From Lysinibacillus sp. ZYM-1 (lineage in GTDB: Bacteria > Bacillota > Bacilli > Bacillales_A > Planococcaceae): 64,000 nt of DNA. The DNA is taken from NCBI RefSeq assembly GCF_001308875.1, contig NZ_KQ465113.1:107346-171345 (forward strand), in the 5' to 3' direction. Positions 54,581 through 63,287 of the stretch are shown piece after piece. A model generated the notes under the pieces. That model did not search any database, was not told the origin of the DNA, and saw only the letters and a program-made list of their open reading frames with translations. Every line of letters begins with the position of its first letter. Within the stretch, counting starts at the first letter, position 1. Made by a program: the position numbers and the translations under genes.

Positions 54581-54732
54581 TAATAAAACACCATCCCATT
54601 AATTACTCGCGGCCTTGGCGGTCGCTGTCCGTGGATTTCGATACCGTTTCGATTGAATTGTTTCTTTCTTCGCTTCGGCTTTGCTCGCTTACCTTCGCCA
54701 TGATAATTAGATGAATACTTTTTATGCTCCAT
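54580..54732 (-). CDS. Small very basic protein, 50 residues
   Basis: The frame starts within the end of the HNH gene and reads MEHKKYSSNYHGEGKRAKPK, then KRRKKQFNRNG. It ends overlapping the next ATG. The Lys/Arg-rich N-terminal half suggests nucleic-acid binding. Confidence 0.55.
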   Translation of the reverse strand: MEHKKYSSNYHGEGKRAKPKRRKKQFNRNGIEIHGQRPPRPRVINGMVFY

Positions 54733-55276
54733 ATCGTTTCATTTCCTCGCTTTCTTCTTTAAAACCTTGTTTCCAGGCTTCGATTTCTTGTTCGTTTGGC
54801 TCACGCCTCAATAATCGACTTGCAAATTGTTTAACAAATTCGTTCCACAACTCGTCTGTGAAACTAGCTGATCGTTGGTAATAGTCATAGATGTGTAATT
54901 GTCCTTTTGAAGTATTACAGCTACGACAGCAAACAACCACGTTATCATCGATATTGTGACCGAGATATACATGGTCGAGCGTCGCTTGTTTCGCATGTTC
55001 CTTTACCCGTGTAAGTTCGTCACCACAGTAACAGCATTTATCTGCAGTTAATACAGCGTTAATAGTCACATCTGTATAAAACATAGTGCTATTATGACGA
55101 TATTGGTGTTTACGGAATCGCTCTCGTAAGTAGGCTCCATTTTCATAGCGAGCTTTACTACGACATGCCTTGCATTGGTACTCTCGTCCTTGTGGAGCTT
55201 TTGGGCGTCGAGTAAATTCGGTTAGATTTTTAACCTCTTTGCAAGTGCGACATTTGCGTGTCATTTCATTAATCAC
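54722..55276 (-). CDS. HNH endonuclease
   Basis: The 184-residue protein has an N-terminal zinc-binding CRTCKEVKNLTEF...CKACRSKARY and an HNH core: CCYCGDELTR, ATLDHVYLGHNIDDNVVVCC, RSCNTSKGQ. Phage HNH proteins often help terminase or act in homing; no terminase is visible here. It sits in the coupled minus-strand operon. Confidence 0.85.
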   Translation of the reverse strand: MINEMTRKCRTCKEVKNLTEFTRRPKAPQGREYQCKACRSKARYENGAYLRERFRKHQYRHNSTMFYTDVTINAVLTADKCCYCGDELTRVKEHAKQATLDHVYLGHNIDDNVVVCCRSCNTSKGQLHIYDYYQRSASFTDELWNEFVKQFASRLLRREPNEQEIEAWKQGFKEESEEMKRYGA

Positions 55277-55310
55277 TGGCTCTCATCTCCCTAAAATGCT
55301 TTACTTTTGA

Positions 55311-55559
55311 TTAAATTTGTGATATTGTGTAATCATGGATAATTCCATTTAATTTTTCAAAACTGCGCAAAAAAGCAATAAACTCATCTGTTATTTCAAA
55401 CTGTCGAGTAATCGCTGCTAACAACGCAACAGACGGACATTTCCGCATGTTCTCCACTTCACTAATTGTTGTTCGAGCGAAGCCGATTTTTGAAGCGAAC
55501 TTTTCTTGCGTCAAACCATGATACGAACGTAGTGCCTTAATCGTGTGTGGTTTCATCAC
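55311..55559 (-). CDS. XRE-family DNA-binding protein
   Basis: The 82-residue protein is a Cro/C1 helix-turn-helix (LRSYHGLTQEKFASKIGFAR, TTISEVENMRKCPS). GGAGG lies upstream. It is the second XRE gene of element 2 and is embedded in the operon, so it may be a late regulator. Confidence 0.82.
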   Translation of the reverse strand: MMKPHTIKALRSYHGLTQEKFASKIGFARTTISEVENMRKCPSVALLAAITRQFEITDEFIAFLRSFEKLNGIIHDYTISQI

Positions 55560-55618
55560 TTGTCCTCCTTTGTATATAATTGTTCAATTTTGACACTAAG
55601 TGTATAAAATAAAATGGG

Positions 55619-56575
55619 CTATCGCCCTCTACTTATATAGGGATTTGTCCGACGTATAATCTGCCTGTAAACACTGATAATATCAACTTTTTCTGCATTT
55701 TTACGAGCCTTCTCTGCTTCATCTAGCGAGCTATACGTTACAACTTTTCCATGTTCATAACTTACCTTTTTCGACTTCACTTTAAATACTGGCTTTTTCT
55801 TCGCAATCTCCGTTTCGATATCATTTTCTAGGTAAACTTGCTCATGAAGTCTATATCGATCATCTACCGACTCCCCATAAATAGGCGCATAATATTCAAC
55901 CGGCAAATACGAGCCTGTGCTTTTATATCGTTTTGTTACATCGTACGAGGCTTTGCGGCATGCATCACAACAAAATCGACTATCTACTCGCTTTGGTTTC
56001 GCATTACGGAAATTATCACCTTCCATAGCGAACATGTTCAGACAAAACATATACTTACATCTTCGAAACTTCTTACGTTGTTGGACGTAATACGAGTAAT
56101 CTAGTACGGTAGAATAATACGGTAGCGCCTCGAATCCAAACGTGTAAATCAACGCCATATACCGAAATAGCGACCATTCGATTATCGACATTAAATCGTT
56201 ATATAAATCTGTAATTGTAAATTCGGAACGCTCAACGTATGCCCGATCATTAACAGGCGGTTGTGTTCTAAGACTCTCACGATCAATATGCTCCGAATAT
56301 TTAGCAAGTTCTCTAGCCATCCCTTCCAACGTTGTAACCTTCGCAGTTTTTAGTGCTATGTCATCCGCATTTGCGTAGCATTCTAGTATTGATGGTCTTT
56401 TAACTTTAGGGATATCATCGCTATACTTGACGTTGTGGTAAGCTTTGATAATTTTTTCAGTATAAATAGAACCCGGATAAACGTTTTCATATGTTATCGT
56501 AATGCCTTCTGCTTCTGCGATTTCAATTAATGCGCGACCCGCTCGTCGTAATTTAGTTGCAACTGTTTTCGTCAT
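55619..56575 (-). CDS. Zinc-ribbon protein of element 2
   Basis: I start at the ATG at 56575, 8 bases after AAGGGG; an ATG two codons earlier overlaps the site. The 318-residue protein has a Cys cluster near 180-215 (CKYMFCLNMF ... RFCCDACRKASYDV), typical of zinc-ribbon DNA-binding proteins. It lies just after the helicase-like gene, so a replication role is possible. Confidence 0.6.
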   Translation of the reverse strand: MTKTVATKLRRAGRALIEIAEAEGITITYENVYPGSIYTEKIIKAYHNVKYSDDIPKVKRPSILECYANADDIALKTAKVTTLEGMARELAKYSEHIDRESLRTQPPVNDRAYVERSEFTITDLYNDLMSIIEWSLFRYMALIYTFGFEALPYYSTVLDYSYYVQQRKKFRRCKYMFCLNMFAMEGDNFRNAKPKRVDSRFCCDACRKASYDVTKRYKSTGSYLPVEYYAPIYGESVDDRYRLHEQVYLENDIETEIAKKKPVFKVKSKKVSYEHGKVVTYSSLDEAEKARKNAEKVDIISVYRQIIRRTNPYISRGR

Positions 56576-56618
56576 ATCCATTTCCCCTTTAGTAGAATTT
56601 TTTTGAAGAAATTAACTT

Positions 56619-57830
56619 TTAAATCTCGTAATTCGCCCACTTTTCAAGCGCTTCACGCATTCGGCTTGCAGGAATATAAGCATGAATCGGCTCACCTTTA
56701 CGTATACGACTGCGGAAAATCCATTGGACTAACTCACTGACTGCGTATAATTCTTCCTCTACTTTTTCGCCGTTTTCTTGGAAGAACGTTAGCTTATTTC
56801 TATTCATATAGCGATTTAGTAAGTAAGCAACTGCGCGTCTGTCTGCGTATTCATTCGTAGCGCGAGCGTTATGTGCGATAAAACAACCTTTATATCCCCT
56901 CGGTGATAACGAAGGCTCAACTTCCTTTAATGTCGAGATGTAAACGTCTGAAGCTTTAGCATTATCTGCATATCGTCTAAAAAAGTTAGAAGTGTTATCA
57001 CGAATCCTCTTCAATGTATCAGCGTCATAATTACGTAGCTTGGTCTGACTAAGCGCACCTTTCTCATTACCAACGTCGTTTAATTTTCCTTCATAGACAG
57101 TAATTAGCGCCCGTAACTGCTCCCTATTTTCACGTCGTACATCATACTCAACTAATTCGTATCTATCTCCGACTTTTTCAACCGCCTTGAAATCGTACTC
57201 AAATCCGTAAATATTGAAGTAATACCTCTGCATCTGACACTTGAAGAGATACGTTAAAATAAACGCTTTTGGAAACGCCTTAAATACCGCTGGAGGAAAC
57301 GCCCAAACCATAAACGTATCACGAAATAAATAAAGATTACCTGCTTGAGCTAGTTCTCTAATATCTCGGTATCGTGAATCATCGTTAGGATCACCCGTCC
57401 ATTCTACTTGCCTAGTTTCATTGTTTAATACAACGTCTCCATTCTGGATTAATCGGCGAATATCAGCTTTTTTGATTGGTACGTCTGACACAATATCCAT
57501 TACTTCGTCCAAGATTAACGTATAACCACTTTGCTCTAGCAACTCGATTAATTCATCATCAGCTCGCGAGAACAATTCGTGCGTAGTAGCAATATCTGCA
57601 CCAATCGCGATTAACTGTTTTAGATGCGTCATCTTAGGACCACCACCGATATGTAAAGGCTCTAAGAAATTTCGGTCTTTTACATTTTCGCGAATACGCG
57701 TAATTTCTGATTTAAAAGGCGTAACAAATATAAATCTATCTAACAGACTTGCTTCGTTCATGTACTGAATTGCATAATTCGTCTTACCACTGCCCATCAC
57801 TGAATCAATTACTGTAATATTCGTCATCAT
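56619..57830 (-). CDS. DEAD-like helicase/NTPase, probable replication protein
   Basis: The 403-residue protein has Walker A DSVMGSGKTNYA at residues 8-19 and Walker B LILDEVMDIV near 105. The C-terminal ARATNEYADRRAVAYLLNRY segment resembles origin-binding or replication helicases of phages and plasmids. Only part of the SF2 motif set is obvious. It probably supports element replication after excision. GGAGG precedes the ATG pair. Confidence 0.7.
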   Translation of the reverse strand: MMTNITVIDSVMGSGKTNYAIQYMNEASLLDRFIFVTPFKSEITRIRENVKDRNFLEPLHIGGGPKMTHLKQLIAIGADIATTHELFSRADDELIELLEQSGYTLILDEVMDIVSDVPIKKADIRRLIQNGDVVLNNETRQVEWTGDPNDDSRYRDIRELAQAGNLYLFRDTFMVWAFPPAVFKAFPKAFILTYLFKCQMQRYYFNIYGFEYDFKAVEKVGDRYELVEYDVRRENREQLRALITVYEGKLNDVGNEKGALSQTKLRNYDADTLKRIRDNTSNFFRRYADNAKASDVYISTLKEVEPSLSPRGYKGCFIAHNARATNEYADRRAVAYLLNRYMNRNKLTFFQENGEKVEEELYAVSELVQWIFRSRIRKGEPIHAYIPASRMREALEKWANYEI

Positions 57831-58100
57831 AATACCTCCGATTAATATTGTTTTTGCAACATCTCCGTCGCAGAATTTCGTAGAAACGTTGATATATCAA
57901 GGTTTATAGCGTATGTCCCTTAAAGATAATAGACGATATATTAGTATTGCTATGCAAGACAGCGTCAGCTGGCTTAAGTGTTTTAACTTACTTTTGATGT
58001 CGTTATTAAATGATTAAAACCCTTTGCGTCGGCTAAAGCCTCCGCAGCTATCAATCTATCAAATAATTACGATAGAATAGATGACAAAACTAGATGCCGA

Positions 58101-58295
58101 TTACTGCGGTTGTTGCCGTGGAGAACTTTTAGCAAGAACTTCATCGATAAGATGTGATCGTTCAAATATAAAGACAAGCTTGCCCCGCCTATGTCGACTC
58201 GGCTCCATTTTGATTAAGGCCTGTCCTGCATCGATGATTTCCTGCGCTACTTGGCGAGAATGGATTACGATAAATTTTTCGATTTTCGCTTGCAT
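58101..58295 (-). CDS. Small protein, DUF5659-like
   Basis: The 64-residue protein MQAKIEKFIVIHSRQVAQEI with a later HRRGKLVFIFERSHLIDEVL resembles short phage proteins of the DUF5659 type. GGAGGATG lies upstream. The function is unknown. Confidence 0.55.
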   Translation of the reverse strand: MQAKIEKFIVIHSRQVAQEIIDAGQALIKMEPSRHRRGKLVFIFERSHLIDEVLAKSSPRQQPQ

Positions 58296-58526
58296 TGCTG
58301 TTCATCCTCCTGTATAATGACATTATAAATTGATATTTGATAATATAGGTTAAGTCTGCAAAAAAACAGAAATACCAACTTTTATTATATCGTCAGCACT
58401 TGCGGAATGTAAAGTGCTTTTTTGCATTTTTTTTACCTTCTATTACATATACCCGAACCAAAACTCAGTTTCGGACATACATCTAATAAACTCGCTTCCT
58501 ACTATAATACTGCATACAAACACGTC

Positions 58527-59069
58527 CTATTTAGGGACAACTTCCTTCTCAACTACGATTTCTTTTGGCTTTGTTACAGACGCTAACTCGTCCGATAGCC
58601 GTTCGTTTTGACGTGTAAGGATTTCTTCGCTTCGTTTCTTTTCTGCAATAATAGCATCTTTACGTTTCAATTCCGCCTTTACCTCACGCAGTTCCCGTAC
58701 AGTCATTTCGTCAACCGACTTAGTTTCGCCAGTAGACGGTATTGTGTGCGGAGAGTCTACGAATTGTTGGCGGTCGACTTCGCTTGGTAGCGATAGCATT
58801 TCGAATATCTTACTCGCTGTCAAATTCGCCGATGTCTGCGGATTTCCGAATTGCTCATACGCTTGTATGAACTTGTGTACGTGGTCGCGTTTAAATCCGA
58901 TTGATTCCGCCCAATTTCCGAACTCGCCGTGTGCTAAGTCATTCTCCTTAACGTGCTTCAACCGTTTACCAATCTCGAAAATAGCTTCGCCAGCTACACG
59001 TTGATAAGCGTTGATTTCTGCTGTGATTACGTTTATATCAGTAGACAGCGTTGATAATTCGTTTCCCAT
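58527..59069 (-). CDS. DUF3102-type protein
   Basis: The 180-residue protein has the DUF3102 pattern in its first about 110 residues ([40 protein letters not shown]) and a coiled-coil tail. It is common in phages and mobile elements and probably binds DNA. GAAAGGAG and GGAG lie upstream. Confidence 0.75.
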   Translation of the reverse strand: MGNELSTLSTDINVITAEINAYQRVAGEAIFEIGKRLKHVKENDLAHGEFGNWAESIGFKRDHVHKFIQAYEQFGNPQTSANLTASKIFEMLSLPSEVDRQQFVDSPHTIPSTGETKSVDEMTVRELREVKAELKRKDAIIAEKKRSEEILTRQNERLSDELASVTKPKEIVVEKEVVPK

Positions 59070-59282
59070 CTCCGTTAATTCTCCTTTCGTTTTAGACGTT
59101 CCAGCCTTCGCATGATAAATACGTCAACTTGCGATTTAAAGCCGGATATAGCCACGTTTATAAAGGTGAAATGAAGACGCTAAGCTTCCTAAGAACTCAA
59201 ACGCATTTTCAGATTTGATTTCCGCTAAAACACAATTCTTACTATAAATGGTGTTATACTATAATAAAGGAGGGAATACAAA

Positions 59283-59615
59283 GTGGAATTTAAATTTGGG
59301 GACGGTTCTCTTTTTCTACCCCCTTTACACATTACGATTATAGCAATAACCATTATTTTCCTTTTAATAAGATGGAGCAAGCAATTAGAAACAAGACGTT
59401 TTACTATTTACTTTTACTTTCTAATTAGTACTTACATTGCTCCAATCTTTTCTCGCAGTACAAAAGATGGTATCTTTCAGCTTTGGATTCCTTTAGGATT
59501 TATAGTAGTATTCTTTTACTTGTTTCGTAGCGATAGAAATCATCCAGCTAAAATGAAAGCCTGTATTCTAGGTCTTTCCATAGCAATATATCAGTTAATT
59601 CTGCAATATTTCTGA
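59283..59615 (+). CDS. Four-helix membrane protein
   Basis: The 110-residue protein starts with GTG after AAGGAGGG. Four hydrophobic segments are seen at about 14-31, 42-60, 66-82 and 93-109. It is the only plus-strand gene in this part of the element, so it may be cargo expressed on its own, for example an exclusion factor. No family match. Confidence 0.6.
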   Translation: MEFKFGDGSLFLPPLHITIIAITIIFLLIRWSKQLETRRFTIYFYFLISTYIAPIFSRSTKDGIFQLWIPLGFIVVFFYLFRSDRNHPAKMKACILGLSIAIYQLILQYF

Positions 59616-59671
59616 CGGATTTTTCTATCCCATTAACGGATGCTCTGGTTATAAGATTAGAAAAGCTAGGC

Positions 59672-59782
59672 GTTGGCGCACCTAGCTTTCAACGACCATT
59701 GTTGGCGCAACGATCCTTCGTGTTCATTGCCAAAGCCAGTTGGCGCTGACCTAGCGTGTTTATTGTCCGTAATGTTGGCGCA
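59672..59782. repeat. Four GTTGGCGC direct repeats
   Basis: GTTGGCGCA occurs at 59672, 59701 and 59774, and GTTGGCGCT at 59739, in a noncoding 250-base region. The spacing is 29, 38 and 35 bases. They could be iterons of an origin or regulator sites. Confidence 0.55.
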
Positions 59783-59866
59783 AAACGGACGGCTCAACTC
59801 GTTTGCGCGAGTGAGGATTTAACTTTTCATATATTAAGATGGATGTCTAATTCGGAATGTCGTTAA

Positions 59867-60088
59867 TTACATCATTACATATATAAACAAAGCTATTGCG
59901 ATAGAAAACGCTGTTGTACCGTAGTACCACACTCTAAGTTCACCGTCCTCTCCTTCTTCACCGAAAAAATATGCGTCTACTTGCTTTGCTGTATTGGCGG
60001 CTGCTTTCGTTAGTAACTTAATGTATGCCTTCTTATATTCACGCTCAAACGACTGCGCTGACGCTTCACGCGCAACTCCTTGTTTCAT
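59867..60088 (-). CDS. Small tail-anchored membrane protein
   Basis: The 73-residue protein has a soluble helical part and one C-terminal helix (YYGTTAFSIAIALFIYVMM). Its ATG overlaps the stop of the previous gene. No family match. Confidence 0.55.
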   Translation of the reverse strand: MKQGVAREASAQSFEREYKKAYIKLLTKAAANTAKQVDAYFFGEEGEDGELRVWYYGTTAFSIAIALFIYVMM

Positions 60089-60558
60089 GCTGGAATCCCC
60101 CCAATTACTAACTCCTGACCATCAACTATCAAGGCGCGATAGAAATCTGAACAAACTACATGCATATGATCGAAAATCGGAATTGTTTTAAGTGCTTTAT
60201 TTGATAAACGCATTACAATAGTTCGCCAAGCACCTTTCTCTGTGGAAACAGCCTCGTAGTTATTTAAATAGTCACTACTATCTGCGATAACAATCTCCGT
60301 TGCTTGGTCGGCTACTTTTTTCGTATACTCTGCTATTAAACGCTTGCACTTACGAATAGTGTCGTCAATCATTTCCTGTACGTATAACGGAACTGGAATT
60401 GTAGGAACTGTGTAATCCCATCTACAGTTACGTCGCTTCACAAACACCTGATAAGACGTTGAGAATACGCCTTCTTTTTCAAACGATACAATTTGATACT
60501 CCACTGACCAAACTTCATTGTCTGTTAACCATTTGCCCTCGTCTAACGTCGTAAACAT
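60085..60558 (-). CDS. Unknown early protein of element 2
   Basis: The 157-residue product starts at 60558, with AGAGAGGCGG 8 bases upstream; the ATG at 60585 lies directly at an operator and has no ribosome site. It is the first gene left of the repressor, under the three palindromes, so it is likely an early repressed gene. It has no recognised domain; CRWDYTVPTIPVPLYVQEMI is a notable segment. Confidence 0.55.
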   Translation of the reverse strand: MFTTLDEGKWLTDNEVWSVEYQIVSFEKEGVFSTSYQVFVKRRNCRWDYTVPTIPVPLYVQEMIDDTIRKCKRLIAEYTKKVADQATEIVIADSSDYLNNYEAVSTEKGAWRTIVMRLSNKALKTIPIFDHMHVVCSDFYRALIVDGQELVIGGIPA

Positions 60559-60589
60559 TTCACATTCCGCCTCTCTTAGTGTCATTTTT

Positions 60590-60678
60590 GCACACTACAG
60601 TATGCTTTATAGTTAATATAATATACACTACAGTGTGCATTGTCAACAATAAATTGAAGTTATATACACCACAGTGTA
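60590..60678. promoter_or_regulatory. Three operator-like palindromes
   Basis: GCACACTACAGTATGC (60590-60605), TACACTACAGTGTGCA (60624-60639) and TACACCACAGTGTA (60665-60678) share the core ACACYACAGTRT. They fill the divergent gap between the early gene and the XRE repressor, like lambdoid operators. Confidence 0.75.
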
Positions 60679-60710
60679 AAATGAAATTAAAAAAAGGATT
60701 GTGACTACAT

Positions 60711-60932
60711 ATGATTAAAGTACATTTATCTCGTTTATTAGGTGAGAAAAGAATGAAGATTTCAGAGTTAGCAAAAGAAACTGGATTACATAGAAATGGA
60801 CTATCACGTTTATATAACGAGGAAACTGATGGAATAAAGTTCGATACATTGGAGAAGGTTTGCAAAGCTTTGAATTGCGAAATTAGCGATCTAATCGAAA
60901 TCGTGGACGAAGAAAGAGCGCATGCCGACTAA
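60711..60932 (+). CDS. XRE-family (HTH_26/YozG-like) repressor
   Basis: The 73-residue protein is a single helix-turn-helix domain (VHLSRLLGEKRMKISELAKE, LHRNGLSRLYNEETDG) ending CEISDLIEIVDEE. It faces away from the early operon across three palindromes, so it is probably the element's master repressor. AAAGGA lies upstream. Confidence 0.85.
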   Translation: MIKVHLSRLLGEKRMKISELAKETGLHRNGLSRLYNEETDGIKFDTLEKVCKALNCEISDLIEIVDEERAHAD

Positions 60933-61004
60933 TAATTGGCTGCGCTCTTTATATTTTGTTCAGGGATAGAGAGAAATGTTATAGGGGTTGGAGGAGTTTT
61001 TATG

Positions 61005-61436
61005 CTATCCAAGGCTGTGAAGCAGTGCCTCCAACTTGGCAATTAGCTGCTGCACATGTGCCCGCCATTCGTCCCAGCTCGATGATTCTCGCCACAGCTC
61101 CGCCAGATCCCCCTCGCAGTCTCCCTCAATATCAGCCCAAATCACATTCAAATGCTTCAGCAAAGACCCAAGCGCGGCTCGACTGGCTGTGAACGCCCGT
61201 ACTTGTGTCAAGGAGCGCTCCTCCTCATGATCGTAGTCCAGGCTTCCATTCTCCTGGAACTCTATATACAGCTCTGCGAGGGCAAGTACTGTTTCGTCAT
61301 AAAGGAAATCGCCTTCTCGAAACTTCGCCATCAATTCGCCCAAATCCAACGTGTCACGAGGAAGCAAGTCCTCGATCGCTGTCAGTAGATCCAACCCTTC
61401 ATCGCTTTCCAATGCTTTGATTCCCCATGCTCCCAT
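61005..61436 (-). CDS. DUF4259 protein
   Basis: The 143-residue product starts MGAWGIKALESDEGLDLL at 61436, with GGGAGG upstream, matching DUF4259 proteins; a longer reading frame adds 18 residues without a ribosome site. Its GC content is visibly higher than that of nearby genes, suggesting separate acquisition. The function is unknown. Confidence 0.75.
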   Translation of the reverse strand: MGAWGIKALESDEGLDLLTAIEDLLPRDTLDLGELMAKFREGDFLYDETVLALAELYIEFQENGSLDYDHEEERSLTQVRAFTASRAALGSLLKHLNVIWADIEGDCEGDLAELWRESSSWDEWRAHVQQLIAKLEALLHSLG

Positions 61437-62112
61437 TCGGCTTCCTCCCTGTTTGCGTCTTTCTTTTTTCATTGTAATGTGCGCATCCAATGCGTGTCAA
61501 ACAGACTGATATCTAACCCAATGAGCATAAGGCTTTTAATAGTTTGACACTTGACTACCGCATCCATTTTCAGCAGAATAGCTGCTCGCTCCGGGAAATC
61601 GGCGCAGAGAGGTTACCTATTATCGCTAGACTCGTAGAAATACGTGAATAGAAACAATAAGTAACAATCGCATATTTCAGCGTCATAGTGACGTCCTGGG
61701 TGGCTCGTATGCTCCTGTTAGAATGGGATATTTCTATCCGTATGTACTCGTCTAATTATCGTCCTAGACGTGCGGTAGTCCTTAATTGAGCGTATTTGTA
61801 CGCTGATTGTCCGCATGTACATGCTTACCCTAGCCGTAACTAGCCGATAAACCATGCCGCGCCCTTAATGGTGGCGCTCACCAATTCGTCGCAACCGTAA
61901 CAGGAAACGGCTTGACCTGCGATATATCCGATTTTTTGCAACGGTTCGGCAACCTTTCCAGGTTATTTTAACGACGAATTATGGGCAACCTCGTCGCTAC
62001 TGCTAAAAAAAGATGCACTTAATAGAAGTTGCACCATCGAAAAAATTTCGATATAATGAACCCTAAGAAACGCTATTGCTGCCAGGCAATTTTTAGCGTA
62101 GATATTAAGTTA
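61437..62112. other. Noncoding region with an inverted repeat
   Basis: This is about 680 bases without a supported ORF and richer in GC than the rest. AATTCGTCG at 61883-61891 and CGACGAATT at 61972-61980 form the base of a 98-base segment with inner pairings (GCAACCGT with ACGGTTC; AACCTGG with AGGTT). It might be an origin or a structured RNA. Confidence 0.45.
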
Positions 62113-62150
62113 GGAGTCGTTAGTGCGTCAACACTAGCGGCTTTTTCTGT
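62113..62150. terminator. Terminator of the element 2 integrase
   Basis: Arms AGTCGTTAGTG and CACTAGCGGCT (two G-T-type mismatches) flank TGCGTCAA. T-rich sequence follows on the plus strand, so it may act in both directions weakly. Confidence 0.5.
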
Positions 62151-63125
62151 TTATAAATAATCACGTAAAGACTCTGCAACAAATTCTTTCTCTAAATCGA
62201 GATAGACGGTTGTTGTCTCCAAACTTTTGTGTCCGAGAGCTTTCGATATTAAAGCGACATTAGCGCCTTGATTTAATAAGTTAGTCGCAAATGCTCGTCT
62301 TAACGCGTGAGCATTGACGTTCTTTAAGCCGAACTCTCTTGCATACTTCGTTAATGACTTCGAAATGGCGTTACTGGATGACTGGCTATTATTAATGCCT
62401 TGTCCATTAGCGGATAAGAAAACGTAAGTGTTACGCGTATTGTATTTACGGCGAATCTGCTTGTTTTTCTCGATTAATACTTTCAACATTTCCGCCAACT
62501 GATCGTCTATCGGTAGCTTTAACGTATCGCGATTTTTAAGGACAGCACCGTCCATATCAATCGTATTAGAGGTAAAGTTGATATGACGTTCACGCAATTC
62601 TCCAATCGTTGTAATACGTAGCCCCGTTTTATACATTAGTAAAATCGCAACTGAATCACGGAAACCAACGTAAGTGCTGCGGTCAATAAGCGATAGCAAT
62701 AATTCAACGTCGCTCTCTTTTGATGCGCCTTTAATCGTCTTATCAACTTTAATTTGAATCTTCGACCAAAAACGAATCTCAATCCAACGGTTATCGAAGA
62801 AACGATTTAGTATCGCCTTCAACGATTTCAAGCGAACTAGCTTCGTTGCTTTTGATACGTCGATTTCGTTCAAGTAATCGTAAATCATATCCGCATCAAT
62901 ATCCTCGACGTATCGAACGCTCGTCACCTTGATAAATTCGTTCCATGCAAACGCATAGCTTTCGATTGTCCGCGGTCTATTACCGCTGATTTCCATTTGA
63001 CGATATACCGTTTTTAGCGCTTGGAGAACCGTCAATGAGTCGCGTCTACTCTCAACGCGCTTAATATCAATATCGAATGTCTCATCGACGGCAAATGCGC
63101 CATGCTTTCTGGTACGTTTAACCAC
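62151..63125 (-). CDS. Tyrosine recombinase, integrase of element 2
   Basis: The 324-residue integrase starts with GTG, GGAGG upstream. It lacks an obvious arm-binding domain; the core-binding domain (TVYRQMEISGNRPRTIESYA) leads to a catalytic domain with MYKTGLRITTIGEL, VNAHALRRAFATNLL, ALGHKSLETTTVYLDL and the Tyr nucleophile. Its start lies 132 bases from the ssrA 3' end, so it is the natural integrase of element 2. A small hairpin (CTAATC/GATTAG) overlaps its ribosome site region. Confidence 0.92.
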   Translation of the reverse strand: MVKRTRKHGAFAVDETFDIDIKRVESRRDSLTVLQALKTVYRQMEISGNRPRTIESYAFAWNEFIKVTSVRYVEDIDADMIYDYLNEIDVSKATKLVRLKSLKAILNRFFDNRWIEIRFWSKIQIKVDKTIKGASKESDVELLLSLIDRSTYVGFRDSVAILLMYKTGLRITTIGELRERHINFTSNTIDMDGAVLKNRDTLKLPIDDQLAEMLKVLIEKNKQIRRKYNTRNTYVFLSANGQGINNSQSSSNAISKSLTKYAREFGLKNVNAHALRRAFATNLLNQGANVALISKALGHKSLETTTVYLDLEKEFVAESLRDYL

Positions 63126-63141
63126 GCAAAAAAACCTCCTA

Positions 63142-63159
63142 ATCCGTTAAGATTAGAAG
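63142..63159 (-). promoter_or_regulatory. Hairpin next to the integrase ribosome site
   Basis: CTAATC and GATTAG pair just upstream of GGAGG on the minus strand and could limit integrase translation. Confidence 0.35.
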
Positions 63160-63164
63160 GTCGA

Positions 63165-63235
63165 TTGTTGTCCGCTTGACTGTACGATTGTACAGTGTCA
63201 GACGCTATGTACGCCATTTGAACGTTGATATAACG
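63165..63235. repeat. Right arm-type sites of element 2
   Basis: TTGTTGTCCGCTTGACTGTAC (63165-63185) and CATTTGAACGTTGATATAACG (63215-63235) match the pair at 47146-47192 in the same orientation. Confidence 0.5.
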
Positions 63236-63256
63236 CTACAAATAACGATTGTTTAT

Positions 63257-63287
63257 TATGGAGACGGCGGGAGTCGAACCCGCGTCC
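63257..63287. other. Attachment site within the ssrA 3' end
   Basis: These are the 31 bases identical to 47082-47112. Here they complete the intact ssrA gene, so tmRNA function is kept after integration. Confidence 0.9.
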
